Assembly (NCBI GenBank): GCA_964444825.1
Contig: CAYUIS010000021.1
Coordinates: 1-47,465, forward strand
Length of the DNA stretch: 47,465 nt
Origin: CAYUIS01 sp964444825
Lineage (GTDB): Bacteria > Chloroflexota > Anaerolineae > B4-G1
Reading direction: 5' to 3'
The notes beneath the pieces were generated by a model that saw nothing but the letters and a program-made list of their open reading frames with translations, did no database searches and was not told the DNA's origin. Positions 1 to 7,389 of this stretch are shown here, one piece after another; the stretch's first letter is position 1, and every line of letters starts with the position of its first letter. The position numbers and the translations under genes were made by a program.

Positions 1-224
1 ATCACCAGCACGTCGAGGGGGTCGCCGTCGTCGTGCAACGTCTGGGGGATAAAGCCATAGTCGCCGGGATAGTGCAATGAAGAAAAGAGCACTCGATCTA
101 GCTTGACGAATCCCCCCTTCTCGTCGTATTCATATTTGTTGCGCGACTTTTTGGGGATTTCGACAACTACGTAGATAACCTTGGGCCAATCCGGCCCTGG
201 AGGCAACTCACGCCACAGATTCAT
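1..224 (-). CDS. ppa: Inorganic pyrophosphatase, N-terminal part (cut by window edge)
   Basis: Family I soluble inorganic pyrophosphatase, a cytoplasmic enzyme that splits pyrophosphate into two phosphates and so pulls biosynthetic reactions forward. About 74 codons are visible, read from an ATG at 224 and preceded by a GGGAGAG ribosome-binding site. They carry the family start (EIPKKSRNKYEYD), the LHYPGDYGFIP stretch and the metal-binding DDGDPLDVLV signature; the family is normally about 170-180 aa, so the C-terminal part lies outside the window. It is the last visible gene of the mgtE-rnd-beta-CASP operon, 33 nt after the stop of the preceding gene. Identification is secure; the missing end is a window effect and not a truncation. 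Confidence 0.95.
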   Translation of the reverse strand, partial: MNLWRELPPGPDWPKVIYVVVEIPKKSRNKYEYDEKGGFVKLDRVLFSSLHYPGDYGFIPQTLHDDGDPLDVLV

Positions 225-257
225 CGCTCTCCCTTCTTCCTTCATAGACCATAACCG

Positions 258-1655
258 CTAGACCTGAAACTTTTCTCCCAGTTCTGGTACCGAAACTCGC
301 GGCGCTCCCAGCCTGTGCAATCCATCGCCCAATATCTGGGCCGGACCGGGGTCGCCGTGTATGACAAAGGCGTGCCGCAAGCCTGGGGCGATGGGCTTTG
401 CCCACTCCAGCAACCCCTTCTGGTCGGCGTGAGCGCTGTAACCGTTGATCGCCTCGACGCGAGCCCGCAGCCGGTATTCCTCACCGAAAATCTTGACCAC
501 GTCCTGCCGCTCGACCAATCGCCGCCCCAAGGTGTACGGCGCCTGCCAACTGACGATCAGCACCAGATTGCGGGGATCGCCAATGTTGTGCTTGAGGTGA
601 TGCTGGATCCGTCCCGCCTCGCACATCCCCGACGCACTGATAATCACCGCCGACCCTTCGAGATTGTTGAGCGCCTTGGAATCCTCGACGTTGCGGATAT
701 ACCTCAACTGCTCGAAGCCAAAGGGGTCTGGACGCCGTTCCTCGACCATGAACTCGCGCATCTCCTCGTCGTAACACTCGGGATGGAGCCGAAAGACCTC
801 TGTCGCGTTGACCGCCAAGGGACTGTCCACGTAGATAGGCAGTTTGGGCAACTGCCCCGTGCTCGCCAACTGGTTTAGACTGTAGACGAGCTCCTGTGTC
901 CGGCCTACAGAAAAGGCCGGGATCACCACTTTTCCCCCTCGCTTGTGCGTCTCAACGATCAGCTTTAGCAACTGCCGCTCTGCATCCTCGCGTGGCGCGT
1001 GCAGCCGGTCGCCGTAGGTAGACTCGATCAGAAGCACGTCGGCCGGCGGCGCGGGCGTAGGATCGCGCAGGATCGGCATGTCTTTGCGGCCCAGGTCGCC
1101 GCTAAAGAGCAACCGGGTCCGCCGCTGTCCCTCCTCGATCTCTAGCAGGACGATGGCCGAACCGAGAATGTGCCCCGCGTCCAGGAACGTGCACTGAACC
1201 CCTGGTGCGACCAACACGGGCCGGCCATAGCCCACGCTCACAAAATGCTCCAGGCTGGCGATCGCATCGGCTTGGGTGTAAACTGGTTTGATGGGCGGTT
1301 CCCCTTTGCGGGCGCGCTTCTTGTTCACGTATTCGGCATCCCGTTCGTGGATGTAGGCCGAGTCGCGCAGCATAGCCGAACACAGATCCCGCGTGGCAAA
1401 GGTGCAATAGATCGACCCCCCGAATCCACTACGAACCAGGTTGGGGATATTGCCAGAGTGATCAATGTGGGCATGCGACAGGATGAGCGCGTCCACGCTG
1501 GCCGCATCAAAGGGCAGATCACGGTTGCGCTCATAACTTTCCCGCCGCTTGCCCTGGAACAGACCACACTCTAGCAGAATACGGGTCCCATTGACCGAGA
1601 TGAGATGCTGAGAACCGGTCACCGTCTGCGCTGCACCAAGAAAGTGAATCTCCAT
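258..1655 (-). CDS. Beta-CASP metallo-beta-lactamase-fold RNA-processing hydrolase
   Basis: 465 aa, the usual size for bacterial and archaeal beta-CASP proteins with an RNA-specificity (RMMBL) C-terminus. Visible zinc ligands are HAHIDH at residues 61-66, H162 in DAGHILGSA and D187 in FSGDLGR. The beta-CASP motifs follow: acidic motif A in the ESTYGDR stretch (E211), then SAHAD (H409) and IHGDPG (H433) near the C-terminus. Known members are endo- or exoribonucleases (CPSF73/RNase J relatives), so a cytoplasmic RNA nuclease is likely, but the substrate cannot be read from sequence. It starts 22 nt after the rnd stop, which places two RNA-degrading enzymes in one operon. A GGAG lies upstream of the ATG at 1655. 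Confidence 0.9.
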   Translation of the reverse strand: MEIHFLGAAQTVTGSQHLISVNGTRILLECGLFQGKRRESYERNRDLPFDAASVDALILSHAHIDHSGNIPNLVRSGFGGSIYCTFATRDLCSAMLRDSAYIHERDAEYVNKKRARKGEPPIKPVYTQADAIASLEHFVSVGYGRPVLVAPGVQCTFLDAGHILGSAIVLLEIEEGQRRTRLLFSGDLGRKDMPILRDPTPAPPADVLLIESTYGDRLHAPREDAERQLLKLIVETHKRGGKVVIPAFSVGRTQELVYSLNQLASTGQLPKLPIYVDSPLAVNATEVFRLHPECYDEEMREFMVEERRPDPFGFEQLRYIRNVEDSKALNNLEGSAVIISASGMCEAGRIQHHLKHNIGDPRNLVLIVSWQAPYTLGRRLVERQDVVKIFGEEYRLRARVEAINGYSAHADQKGLLEWAKPIAPGLRHAFVIHGDPGPAQILGDGLHRLGAPRVSVPELGEKFQV

Positions 1656-1677
1656 GGCTTGTCAACTCCACTCTATG

Positions 1678-2841
1678 CTACGAACCTGCCAACACCTCTA
1701 GGATCGCCTCACCGTATGTCTTCTGCCTCCAGGGCCCCCAACCCTCGATATTCTGCAATTCACTGATGGTGCGAGGATGCTGCTCCGCCAGCGCCCACAG
1801 GACCGCGTTGCCGATGATGACATCGGGATCGACCCCACGGTCGGCTGCCACTTGCTTGCGCCAGGCGCGCAACTCCTGAAAGCACGTCACTTCCGTTTCA
1901 GAATGGCGTGGCGGCGGCTGCGGAGGCTCTGGAAGCTCGCCCCCCGCCCCTCGCTTGATCGCCTTGAGGAGATCCTTAGCATACCGGCGTAGCTGAGCAG
2001 GCCTCATGCCATTCACGGAGGCCAGCTCCTCCAGGGTACGCGGCTGTGCTTCGGCCAGCGCCAGTAGTGTGCGATTGCCAAGCACCTTAAAATGCGGCTG
2101 GTCCCGACGACGGGCCACCCGGTCACGCCAGACGAAGAGCGCTTGCAGCACTGCCTGACCGCGTCCGTCCAGGTCGTGGGCGCCCTTGACGCGCCAGAAA
2201 TCCTCGGGGTCAAAGGCGCGAAAAGACGGCTCGGAGGCCGCAACCTCATCAAATACCTCCCTGGCCTCCCGCATACGTCCGTGCTCTTTCAGGGTCTTGG
2301 CCTGCAGCCGGCGAAGGGGAAGCAGGTAGTGGGTATCCATAGCGGCATAGATCAGAGCTTCCGGGTCGAGCGGACGCCTGCCCCAGTTGTAGCGCTGATA
2401 ACGTTTCTTGGTCCGCGCACCAAAGTGCTCTCTCAGGACATCACCCAGCCCCACGTGAGGCCAACCCAAGATTCGCGCTCCCCACATCGTGTCAAACAGG
2501 TTGGCGAAACGGAAATCGAAATCCCGCTTGAGACACACGACGTCATACTCGGCAGCGTGAAAGACCTTTTGTATTTCGGGATCGGCAAAGAACCCAGCCA
2601 GCAAAGACATATCCAGCCCTGCCAACGGATCGACAACATAGTCGGTATCAGGTACAGAGAACTGGATCAGACACACTTGCTCCCCGTACGCATACAGGGA
2701 ATTGGATTCAGTATCCACCGCGACGACGGGCTCGCTGGCGAGAACCTCCAGCAGTTCCGCCAGTTGGGTGGGAGAGGCAACCACCTCAGGCAGTGACAGG
2801 TTGGCATAGTCTTGGATGTGGGGGAGGGAACGATTACTCAT
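1678..2841 (-). CDS. rnd: Ribonuclease D
   Basis: 387 aa 3'-5' exoribonuclease that trims tRNA and other structured RNA 3' ends in the cytoplasm. The DEDDy catalytic set is visible: D43 and E45 in AVDTES, D100 in FHAAEYD, and Y165/D169 in YAAMD. Two HRDC nucleic-acid-binding domains follow at about residues 228-293 and 316-383, the same architecture as Escherichia coli RNase D. The ATG at 2841 overlaps the mgtE stop codon as ATGA, so the two genes are translationally coupled. Length and motifs are complete and nothing suggests decay. Confidence 0.95.
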   Translation of the reverse strand: MSNRSLPHIQDYANLSLPEVVASPTQLAELLEVLASEPVVAVDTESNSLYAYGEQVCLIQFSVPDTDYVVDPLAGLDMSLLAGFFADPEIQKVFHAAEYDVVCLKRDFDFRFANLFDTMWGARILGWPHVGLGDVLREHFGARTKKRYQRYNWGRRPLDPEALIYAAMDTHYLLPLRRLQAKTLKEHGRMREAREVFDEVAASEPSFRAFDPEDFWRVKGAHDLDGRGQAVLQALFVWRDRVARRRDQPHFKVLGNRTLLALAEAQPRTLEELASVNGMRPAQLRRYAKDLLKAIKRGAGGELPEPPQPPPRHSETEVTCFQELRAWRKQVAADRGVDPDVIIGNAVLWALAEQHPRTISELQNIEGWGPWRQKTYGEAILEVLAGS

Positions 2842-4187
2842 ATCAGTCTGGTCAGGACCAATGTGGCCAGACCCAGGTAGATAAAGTAGCCACTGGTGTC
2901 AGTGATGGTTGTGACGAGAATGGGCGATCCCAGAGCCGGATCAATGCGCAGCATCTGCAAAACCAGAGGGACCAGGGCGCCAGCGGTACCCGCGCCGATC
3001 ATATTCAGCAGGGTGGCCAGTCCTACGATGACTCCGAGCATAGGCGTGCCTTTCCACACCAGTGCGATCAGAGCGACCAGACAGCCGACGGCGATGCCAT
3101 TAGCCAGCCCAATGAGAATCTCTCGACCGAGGGCCTGCAGCCCATCGCGGGGCTCAAGCTCCCCCAGGGCCAGCCCTCGCACGATTACGGTGAGGGTCTG
3201 CGTGCCAGCGCTACCGCTGACGCCAGCGACGATAGGGAAAAAGGCGGTTATGACTGCCACCTTGGCGATCGTGCCCTCGAACAGGCTCAACACGGTAGCA
3301 GACGCCAGAGCCGTACCCAGGTTGAGTACCAGCCACGGCAATCGGTTCCGCAATGCATCGGGGATGCGCCCATCCTCGGGGTGCTCCTCCAGCACCCCAC
3401 CCAACCGATAGATGTCCTCCGTCGCCTCATCCTCCAACACCTCTACCAGGTCGTCGTGGGTGATCAGGCCCAGCAAGTGTCCCTCATCATCGACCACCGG
3501 CAGGGCCAGGAGATCATAGCGAGACATCAAACGGGCCGCTTCCTCCTGGTCGGCGTCGACCCGCACGTAGATGACGTCGCGGGCCATGATCTCTTCAACG
3601 CGGGTGTGCGGAGGGGCAACGACAAGTTGCCGCAGCGACACCACCCCCACCAAGTGGATATCCCTGTCAACGACAAACAGATAGTAGACCGTCTCGGTCT
3701 CTGGCCCAACGATGCGCAGGTGAGCGATGGCCTGCTCCGCCGTCATCTCCTTATGCAGGGTGATGTTGGCCGACGTCATCAGGCCGCCCGCGCTCTCGTC
3801 AGCGTGAACGAGCAGCGGGCGGACCTCTTCAGGTTCCTCCATCACGGCCAGAACCTCGTCCACCCGCTCCGGTGCAATGTCACCCAGAAGGTCCGCCGCC
3901 TCGTCCGGCTCCATTTCGTCCAGAATCTGGGCCAGCTCGTCTGTTTCGAGGCGTGCGGCAATCTCTGCTGCCTCTTCCTCCTCCAGTTCCTCCATGATGT
4001 CGGCCGAGTCCTCCGGATCAAGGCGAGGCAACAGTTGATCTTGCTCTATGGGGGGCAGGTCGCTGAAGAGCTCGGCCTGGTCAGGTGGCCGCAGCGCTTC
4101 GACCAAGGCCACGGCCTGGTTCCAGTCCTCCCTGGCCAGCGCATTCCGCACCTGATCGAGGATGGCATCCGCGTCTACGAGATCCAT
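2838..4187 (-). CDS. mgtE: Magnesium transporter MgtE
   Basis: 449 aa inner-membrane Mg2+ channel. The acidic N-terminal superhelical domain (about 1-130, with repeated LDPEDSADIMEEL-like helices) is followed by paired CBS domains (about 135-255) and five hydrophobic segments. The C-terminal segment contains the characteristic TDTSGYFIYLGLA ending that lines the pore. The N and CBS domains are known to gate the channel by binding Mg2+. It is the first gene of the operon and has a short leader (roughly 28-30 nt from the predicted start), too short for an M-box riboswitch. An AGAGGA ribosome-binding site precedes the ATG at 4187. Complete and confidently identified. Confidence 0.95.
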   Translation of the reverse strand: MDLVDADAILDQVRNALAREDWNQAVALVEALRPPDQAELFSDLPPIEQDQLLPRLDPEDSADIMEELEEEEAAEIAARLETDELAQILDEMEPDEAADLLGDIAPERVDEVLAVMEEPEEVRPLLVHADESAGGLMTSANITLHKEMTAEQAIAHLRIVGPETETVYYLFVVDRDIHLVGVVSLRQLVVAPPHTRVEEIMARDVIYVRVDADQEEAARLMSRYDLLALPVVDDEGHLLGLITHDDLVEVLEDEATEDIYRLGGVLEEHPEDGRIPDALRNRLPWLVLNLGTALASATVLSLFEGTIAKVAVITAFFPIVAGVSGSAGTQTLTVIVRGLALGELEPRDGLQALGREILIGLANGIAVGCLVALIALVWKGTPMLGVIVGLATLLNMIGAGTAGALVPLVLQMLRIDPALGSPILVTTITDTSGYFIYLGLATLVLTRLI

Positions 4188-4221
4188 AACGTCCTCTCTT
4201 GACCCAAACCAGACAACCTGA

Positions 4222-4251
4222 ATATTATCTCACGATGACAAGATATGTCAA
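4222..4251 (-). promoter_or_regulatory. Sigma-70-type promoter of the mgtE operon
   Basis: On the minus strand a perfect -35 TTGACA (4251-4246) is followed after 18 nt by TAATAT (4227-4222), or after 16 nt by the better GATAAT (4229-4224). The predicted transcript starts near 4216 and gives a short leader to the mgtE ATG at 4187. A TGACA-N5-TGTCA inverted repeat overlaps the -35 region and is listed separately. Confidence 0.65.
4236..4250. promoter_or_regulatory. Inverted repeat TGACA-N5-TGTCA over the mgtE -35 box
   Basis: A perfect 5-bp dyad with a 5-nt spacer lies on the -35 element of the mgtE promoter, where a repressor could block RNA polymerase. It sits in the divergent mgtE/hsp20 intergenic region, so it could affect both directions. 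No regulator is recognisable from the site alone. The short arms mean chance is possible. Confidence 0.3.
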
Positions 4252-4333
4252 TGTGCGGCCCTTTTGCGCCATTTCTAATCATCCTCTAGCATCCCTCTTA
4301 TGCTGTTCTTATGATCCTTGTGTACATTATTAT

Positions 4334-4398
4334 CGACTGAAGGAAAAGACACGCTACAGTGTCTCAGTCGAAAATCAATTCCAATTGATGAGGAGGTG
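4334..4398 (+). promoter_or_regulatory. Structured 5' leader of the first hsp20 gene (possible RNA thermometer)
   Basis: CGACTGA (4334-4340) plus GACAC (4348-4352) pair with the continuous arm GTGTCTCAGTCG (4359-4370). This makes a 12-bp stem with a 7-nt AGGAAAA bulge on the left side and a GCTACA loop. Next comes ATCAATT-CC-AATTGAT (4374-4389), an A/U-rich perfect dyad ending one base before the AGGAGGTG ribosome-binding site (4391-4398). A/U-rich hairpins beside the SD of small heat-shock genes are a known RNA-thermometer arrangement, but here the SD itself is not clearly paired. The role is therefore inferred. Confidence 0.45.
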
Positions 4399-4403
4399 CA
4401 CCA

Positions 4404-4850
4404 ATGATTCTAAGACCAACTCGCAGATACAGGTCACCGTGGACAGAGATGCAGCGTTTGCAGCAGGACATAAACCGCCTGCTCAATGACGCACCGGCTG
4501 ATATTCGCGGGTCCGGCGCTGCAGGGTACCCAGCTATGAACATCTGGACCCACCCGGAAGGAGCCATCGTCACCGCTGAGCTGCCCGGGATCAACCCTGA
4601 AGACATTGATATCTCGGTGCAGAACGACACGCTGACGCTCACGGGCAGCCGCCAGTCGAATGGCCTGCAGGAAGACGAGACCTACCATCGCCGCGAACGG
4701 CGCTATGGCCGGTTCACCCGCTCTTTCCAGTTGCCATTCCACGTCGAAGCGGGCAAGGTCGAGGCAGTGTTCGACAAGGGGATTCTCCAGGTTTCCCTGC
4801 CGCGCGCTGAGGCTGACAAGCCCAAGAAGATCACGGTGAAGGCAGGCTAG
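4404..4850 (+). CDS. Small heat-shock protein, Hsp20/alpha-crystallin family (copy 1)
   Basis: 148 aa ATP-independent holdase chaperone of the cytoplasm. A short helical N-terminal region (about 1-40) precedes the alpha-crystallin domain (about 42-140), with the AELPG turn, the YGRFTRSFQLP strand and the conserved GILQVSLP near the end. The start is fixed by AGGAGGTG five bases before the ATG. It is the first of three hsp20 genes on this strand, 31 nt before the second. The divergent neighbour is mgtE. Its leader is unusually structured, which may give temperature control. No CIRCE element or sigma-32-like promoter was seen. Confidence 0.92.
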   Translation: MILRPTRRYRSPWTEMQRLQQDINRLLNDAPADIRGSGAAGYPAMNIWTHPEGAIVTAELPGINPEDIDISVQNDTLTLTGSRQSNGLQEDETYHRRERRYGRFTRSFQLPFHVEAGKVEAVFDKGILQVSLPRAEADKPKKITVKAG

Positions 4851-4881
4851 GCGGTTTATCATCCAGAAGGAGCTAATTGTC

Positions 4882-5295
4882 ATGGCAAAGGATACTATGG
4901 ATCTGCAGGTTAAAGAGACCGAGAAGCAAGAGATAGACGAGAGCGATGTTGAGCGCACCCGAGATTGCGTATGCTTTGTACCTCGGGTAGACATCTACGA
5001 GACGAACGACGCGATCTTTGTCGCGGCCGATATGCCTGGCGTGGATGAGACGTCAGTCGATATTACATTGGAGAACGACGTCCTGACCATCAATGGCTAC
5101 GTCGAGCCCGTGGCGCCTGAAGGCTACCAGTTGGCCTACGCCGAGTACCGGGTCGGCGACTATGAGCGCAGGTTCACCCTGTCAAACAAAGTCGACCAGC
5201 AGCGAATTGAGGCCACGATAAAAGACGGCGTTCTCCGCCTCCACCTGCCCAAGGCCCACCCAACCACCAAGACGATCGCTGTTAAAGCAGGTTGA
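4882..5295 (+). CDS. Small heat-shock protein, Hsp20 family (copy 2, divergent)
   Basis: 137 aa. The N-terminal arm (about 1-30) is charged and unlike copies 1 and 3. The alpha-crystallin domain begins around CFVPRVDIYETND and includes ADMPGVDE and the terminal GVLRLHLPK strand. The linker between the mid-domain strands is EPVAPEGYQLAYAEYRVGDYERRF, with a GDYERRF where the other copies have YGRFTRSF or YGSFQRSI. An AAGGAG precedes the ATG. It probably shares a transcript with copy 1 and may form hetero-oligomers with it, which is an inference. Family assignment is secure; specific function is unknown. Confidence 0.88.
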   Translation: MAKDTMDLQVKETEKQEIDESDVERTRDCVCFVPRVDIYETNDAIFVAADMPGVDETSVDITLENDVLTINGYVEPVAPEGYQLAYAEYRVGDYERRFTLSNKVDQQRIEATIKDGVLRLHLPKAHPTTKTIAVKAG

Positions 5296-5340
5296 CGAAC
5301 ATCGTTCACTGGTAGCCACTCAGCCAGGATGGTTTCTTCC

Positions 5341-5502
5341 CGTCATTGCGAGGAGCCGAAGCCGCGAGCGAAGCGTGGCGGTCAGCGACACTGTCCTGTA
5401 CGGCCAGTACAGGACGAAGCAATCTCCACCTCGGGAATTGGAGATTGTTTCCCTTCGCTTCGCTCTGGGCAGGCTGCCGCAAAAAGCGCGGCTCGTAATG
5501 AC
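5341..5502. repeat. Imperfect-palindromic intergenic repeat (REP/MITE-like, CGTCATTGCGAGG type)
   Basis: Non-coding element between hsp20 copies 2 and 3. Its ends are inverted: GTCATTGCGAG (5342-5352) pairs with CTCGTAATGAC (5492-5502), 10 of 11 positions. Inside are two further perfect dyads: TCCTGTAC-GGCCA-GTACAGGA around 5394-5414, and CAATCTCCA (5420-5428) with TGGAGATTG (5439-5447). The GAAGCAATCTCC ... GGAGATTG core inside CGTCATTGCGAGG ends resembles intergenic repeats I associate with Chloroflexota and related genomes. It has no transposase. A short open frame across it is an artefact of the repeat. Confidence 0.7.
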
Positions 5503-5555
5503 AGGCTGAGCAGTTATGTTAACTGAAGAACTGGACAGACAGGAGGTGAAAAGCG

Positions 5556-6059
5556 ATGACTCTTAATGATCTGATTCCATGGAGACGGAGAGAGAAGAAC
5601 GTACCGGTCCGACGCGAAGAAGTGCATCCCACGGAAGCCCTGCAACGGAACATGAACGGGATGTTCGACGAGTTCTTCGAAGGGTTCGGTATCGCGCCGT
5701 TCCGAGCGTTCGACAAGACATGGGATGTTTTCAGCCCTCGGGTGGATGTGGTCGAGAGCGATGATGAGATCAAGATCGCCGCTGAATTGCCTGGTATGGA
5801 TGCGCAGGATATCGACGTATCACTATCTAATGACGTACTCACCATCAGCGGCGAGAAGAAGGCGGAGGAAGAACACAAAGGGAGGAACTATTACCGTATG
5901 GAACGCTCCTACGGCTCCTTCCAGCGGTCGATCCCCTTACCATTGGAGGTGGAGGCGAACAAGGTCAATGCTGCCTTCAAGAACGGCGTACTAACCATCA
6001 CCTTACCCAAGACGGCTGAGAGCAAAAGCAGGAAAAGCATCCCGATCAGGACTGAATAG
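5556..6059 (+). CDS. Small heat-shock protein, Hsp20 family (copy 3)
   Basis: 167 aa, the most canonical of the three. The N-terminal arm holds LIPWRRREKN and the MNGMFDEFFEGFG helix. The alpha-crystallin domain runs from about residue 55 to 155 with AELPGMD, the YGSFQRSIPLP strand and GVLTITLPK, and ends in a short basic tail. The start at 5556 has AGGAGGTG upstream. It is separated from copy 2 by 260 nt containing the repeat element, so it may have its own promoter, though none is convincing. A strong hairpin lies 22 nt after its stop. Confidence 0.93.
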   Translation: MTLNDLIPWRRREKNVPVRREEVHPTEALQRNMNGMFDEFFEGFGIAPFRAFDKTWDVFSPRVDVVESDDEIKIAAELPGMDAQDIDVSLSNDVLTISGEKKAEEEHKGRNYYRMERSYGSFQRSIPLPLEVEANKVNAAFKNGVLTITLPKTAESKSRKSIPIRTE

Positions 6060-6081
6060 GAGCCACCATCACGACATAGTA

Positions 6082-6111
6082 GGGGCAAAACGGACAAGTC
6101 TGTTTTGCCCC
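6082..6111. terminator. Strong hairpin after hsp20 copy 3, possible transcription end
   Basis: GGGGCAAAACGGAC and GTCTGTTTTGCCCC form a 14-bp stem with one G-U pair and a two-base loop. The right arm contains TTTT but no U-run follows, so classical intrinsic termination is uncertain. It could equally be an mRNA-stabilising 3' structure or a fragment of a dispersed repeat. Confidence 0.45.
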
Positions 6112-6204
6112 ACCGTCGTTGTGAGGAGGTGAGTGCTCCTCTATGAGTTAGGGCGTTTCGCCACCTGGACTGGCCCACCTGAGGTCACACTGGCGTCATC
6201 ACCA

Positions 6205-6233
6205 TTGCCTCAGACGGGTATTCGATGTACACT
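6205..6233 (+). promoter_or_regulatory. Candidate promoter of the patatin gene
   Basis: TTGCCT (6205-6210), a 17-nt spacer and TACACT (6228-6233) give an acceptable sigma-70-like pair. The start of transcription would be near 6240, about 45 nt before the ATG at 6286. Support is moderate because the -10 matches consensus at four of six positions. Confidence 0.4.
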
Positions 6234-6285
6234 ATGCTCATCCGATTGCACGTTCAAGCGTACTGATCAGATTGGGTGGAGGCAT

Positions 6286-7269
6286 ATGGGCAAAGAGAGC
6301 ATACCTAGGATCGGCGTGGCTTTCAGTGGCGGAGGCGTGAGAGGACTGGCCCACCTGGGCGTCCTCCAGGTGCTGGAGGAGGCTGAGGTTTCCGTTGACC
6401 TCGTCGCCGGAACCAGCATGGGTGGGCTTGTGGCCGGACTGTACGCCGCGGGCATCCCCCTACAGGAGCTGATAGCTTTCGGCACGAGGACCGGGATCAT
6501 CGACCTCGCCTCACCCGAGCGAGGATGGCGCGGCCTGTTTGGCCACAAAAAGATGAGCACCCTCCTGGCCGATCTTTTGGGCAGCAAAGACATCACCTTC
6601 GAGGAACTGGATATCCCGGCCGCTGTGATCGCCGCTGACGTCGAACGGGGTGAATTGGTCGTTCTAGACCAGGGTCCTCTCATCCCGGCCCTGATGGCAA
6701 CGTCGGCCGTTCCCATCGTCTTTGCGCCGGTGTACCACCAGGGACGTTGGCTCGTAGACGGCGGGGTGGTCAACAACTTTCCCGTGGACATTGTGCGCCA
6801 CATGGGCGCCGATCGCGTCCTGGGCGTCAACGTCCCCCCCAGCGTCCGGCTCTCATTGGCAAGCGACGAGCAGGAAAAGGGATTGTCGCCGCGAGGGCTG
6901 CGTTTCTTTGGCAGCCGCACGCTGGATTGGAAACTGCCGTTTCTCATCGCCGAGGCCAGCGTCGACATCCCTATGCAGGTCGTGAACAAAACACGACTGG
7001 CCCTCTGCCCACCCGATGTATTGTTGGAGATCCACCTGCCAAACGTTGGGATCTTTACCAGTGACGACAACGCCCGGATAATCGAGGCTGGACGCCGAGT
7101 GGCGATGGACAACCGGGCCGAGTTGGTCCAATTGAGAGCAAAACCCCTGTCACCGCCCTGGCGGGGGCGTCTTCCATCTACGGTGGCCCGATTACGGCGC
7201 GCCTGGATAGCGTTTCAGGAGCCGGAATACGCGGCATATCCCCAACCGATCAACCTGGGAAACGACTAG
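6286..7269 (+). CDS. Patatin-like phospholipase (RssA-type)
   Basis: 327 aa serine lipase/acyl hydrolase using a Ser-Asp dyad. Visible motifs are the oxyanion loop GGGVRG (15-20), the nucleophile elbow GTSMG (42-46, S44) and the catalytic DGG (D158). The reading frame is open further upstream to 6133, but ATG 6286 is preferred: GGTGGAGG lies just before it and the protein then starts directly at the conserved RIGVAFSGGG strand. No signal peptide is seen, so a cytoplasmic or membrane-peripheral enzyme acting on phospholipid acyl chains is likely. The substrate is unknown. It stands alone between the hsp20 genes and the Bat-like cluster. Confidence 0.9.
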   Translation: MGKESIPRIGVAFSGGGVRGLAHLGVLQVLEEAEVSVDLVAGTSMGGLVAGLYAAGIPLQELIAFGTRTGIIDLASPERGWRGLFGHKKMSTLLADLLGSKDITFEELDIPAAVIAADVERGELVVLDQGPLIPALMATSAVPIVFAPVYHQGRWLVDGGVVNNFPVDIVRHMGADRVLGVNVPPSVRLSLASDEQEKGLSPRGLRFFGSRTLDWKLPFLIAEASVDIPMQVVNKTRLALCPPDVLLEIHLPNVGIFTSDDNARIIEAGRRVAMDNRAELVQLRAKPLSPPWRGRLPSTVARLRRAWIAFQEPEYAAYPQPINLGND

Positions 7270-7352
7270 CTGGGCTGTTGCCCGACATGAGCGCAAACAA
7301 TGGGCAAGCAACCGTCCACAAAGGGGTATCGAGGCCACGTTCGAGCCGCGTA

Positions 7353-7380
7353 TTGACGCGGCAGATGAAATCACTATAAT
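7353..7380 (+). promoter_or_regulatory. Near-consensus promoter giving a probably leaderless mRNA for the first VWA gene
   Basis: TTGACG (7353-7358), a 16-nt spacer and a perfect TATAAT (7375-7380). Only 9 nt separate the -10 hexamer from the ATG at 7390, so transcription should start about three bases before the start codon and leave no room for a ribosome-binding site. The start codon itself is firm because the MEFARPPYLYLL opening is typical of the family. Confidence 0.75.
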
Positions 7381-7389
7381 ACGCTACTT

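Noticed and set aside
2793..4202. A 469-codon open frame on the plus strand across mgtE
   Set aside because: It is the mirror of mgtE: composition is Q/H/R-rich with no domain, while the minus strand encodes a complete MgtE with start, SD and promoter.
4252..4403. CIRCE or sigma-32-type heat-shock control of hsp20
   Set aside because: Looked for TTAGCACTC-N9-GAGTGCTAA and CTTGAAA/CCCCAT-type boxes; none present.
5329..5526. Short plus-strand frame between hsp20 copies 2 and 3
   Set aside because: It translates the palindromic repeat; no SD and no protein-like sequence.
6133..6285. Longer N-terminus for the patatin protein
   Set aside because: The extension is not conserved-looking, crosses the predicted promoter, and the ATG at 6286 has GGTGGAGG.
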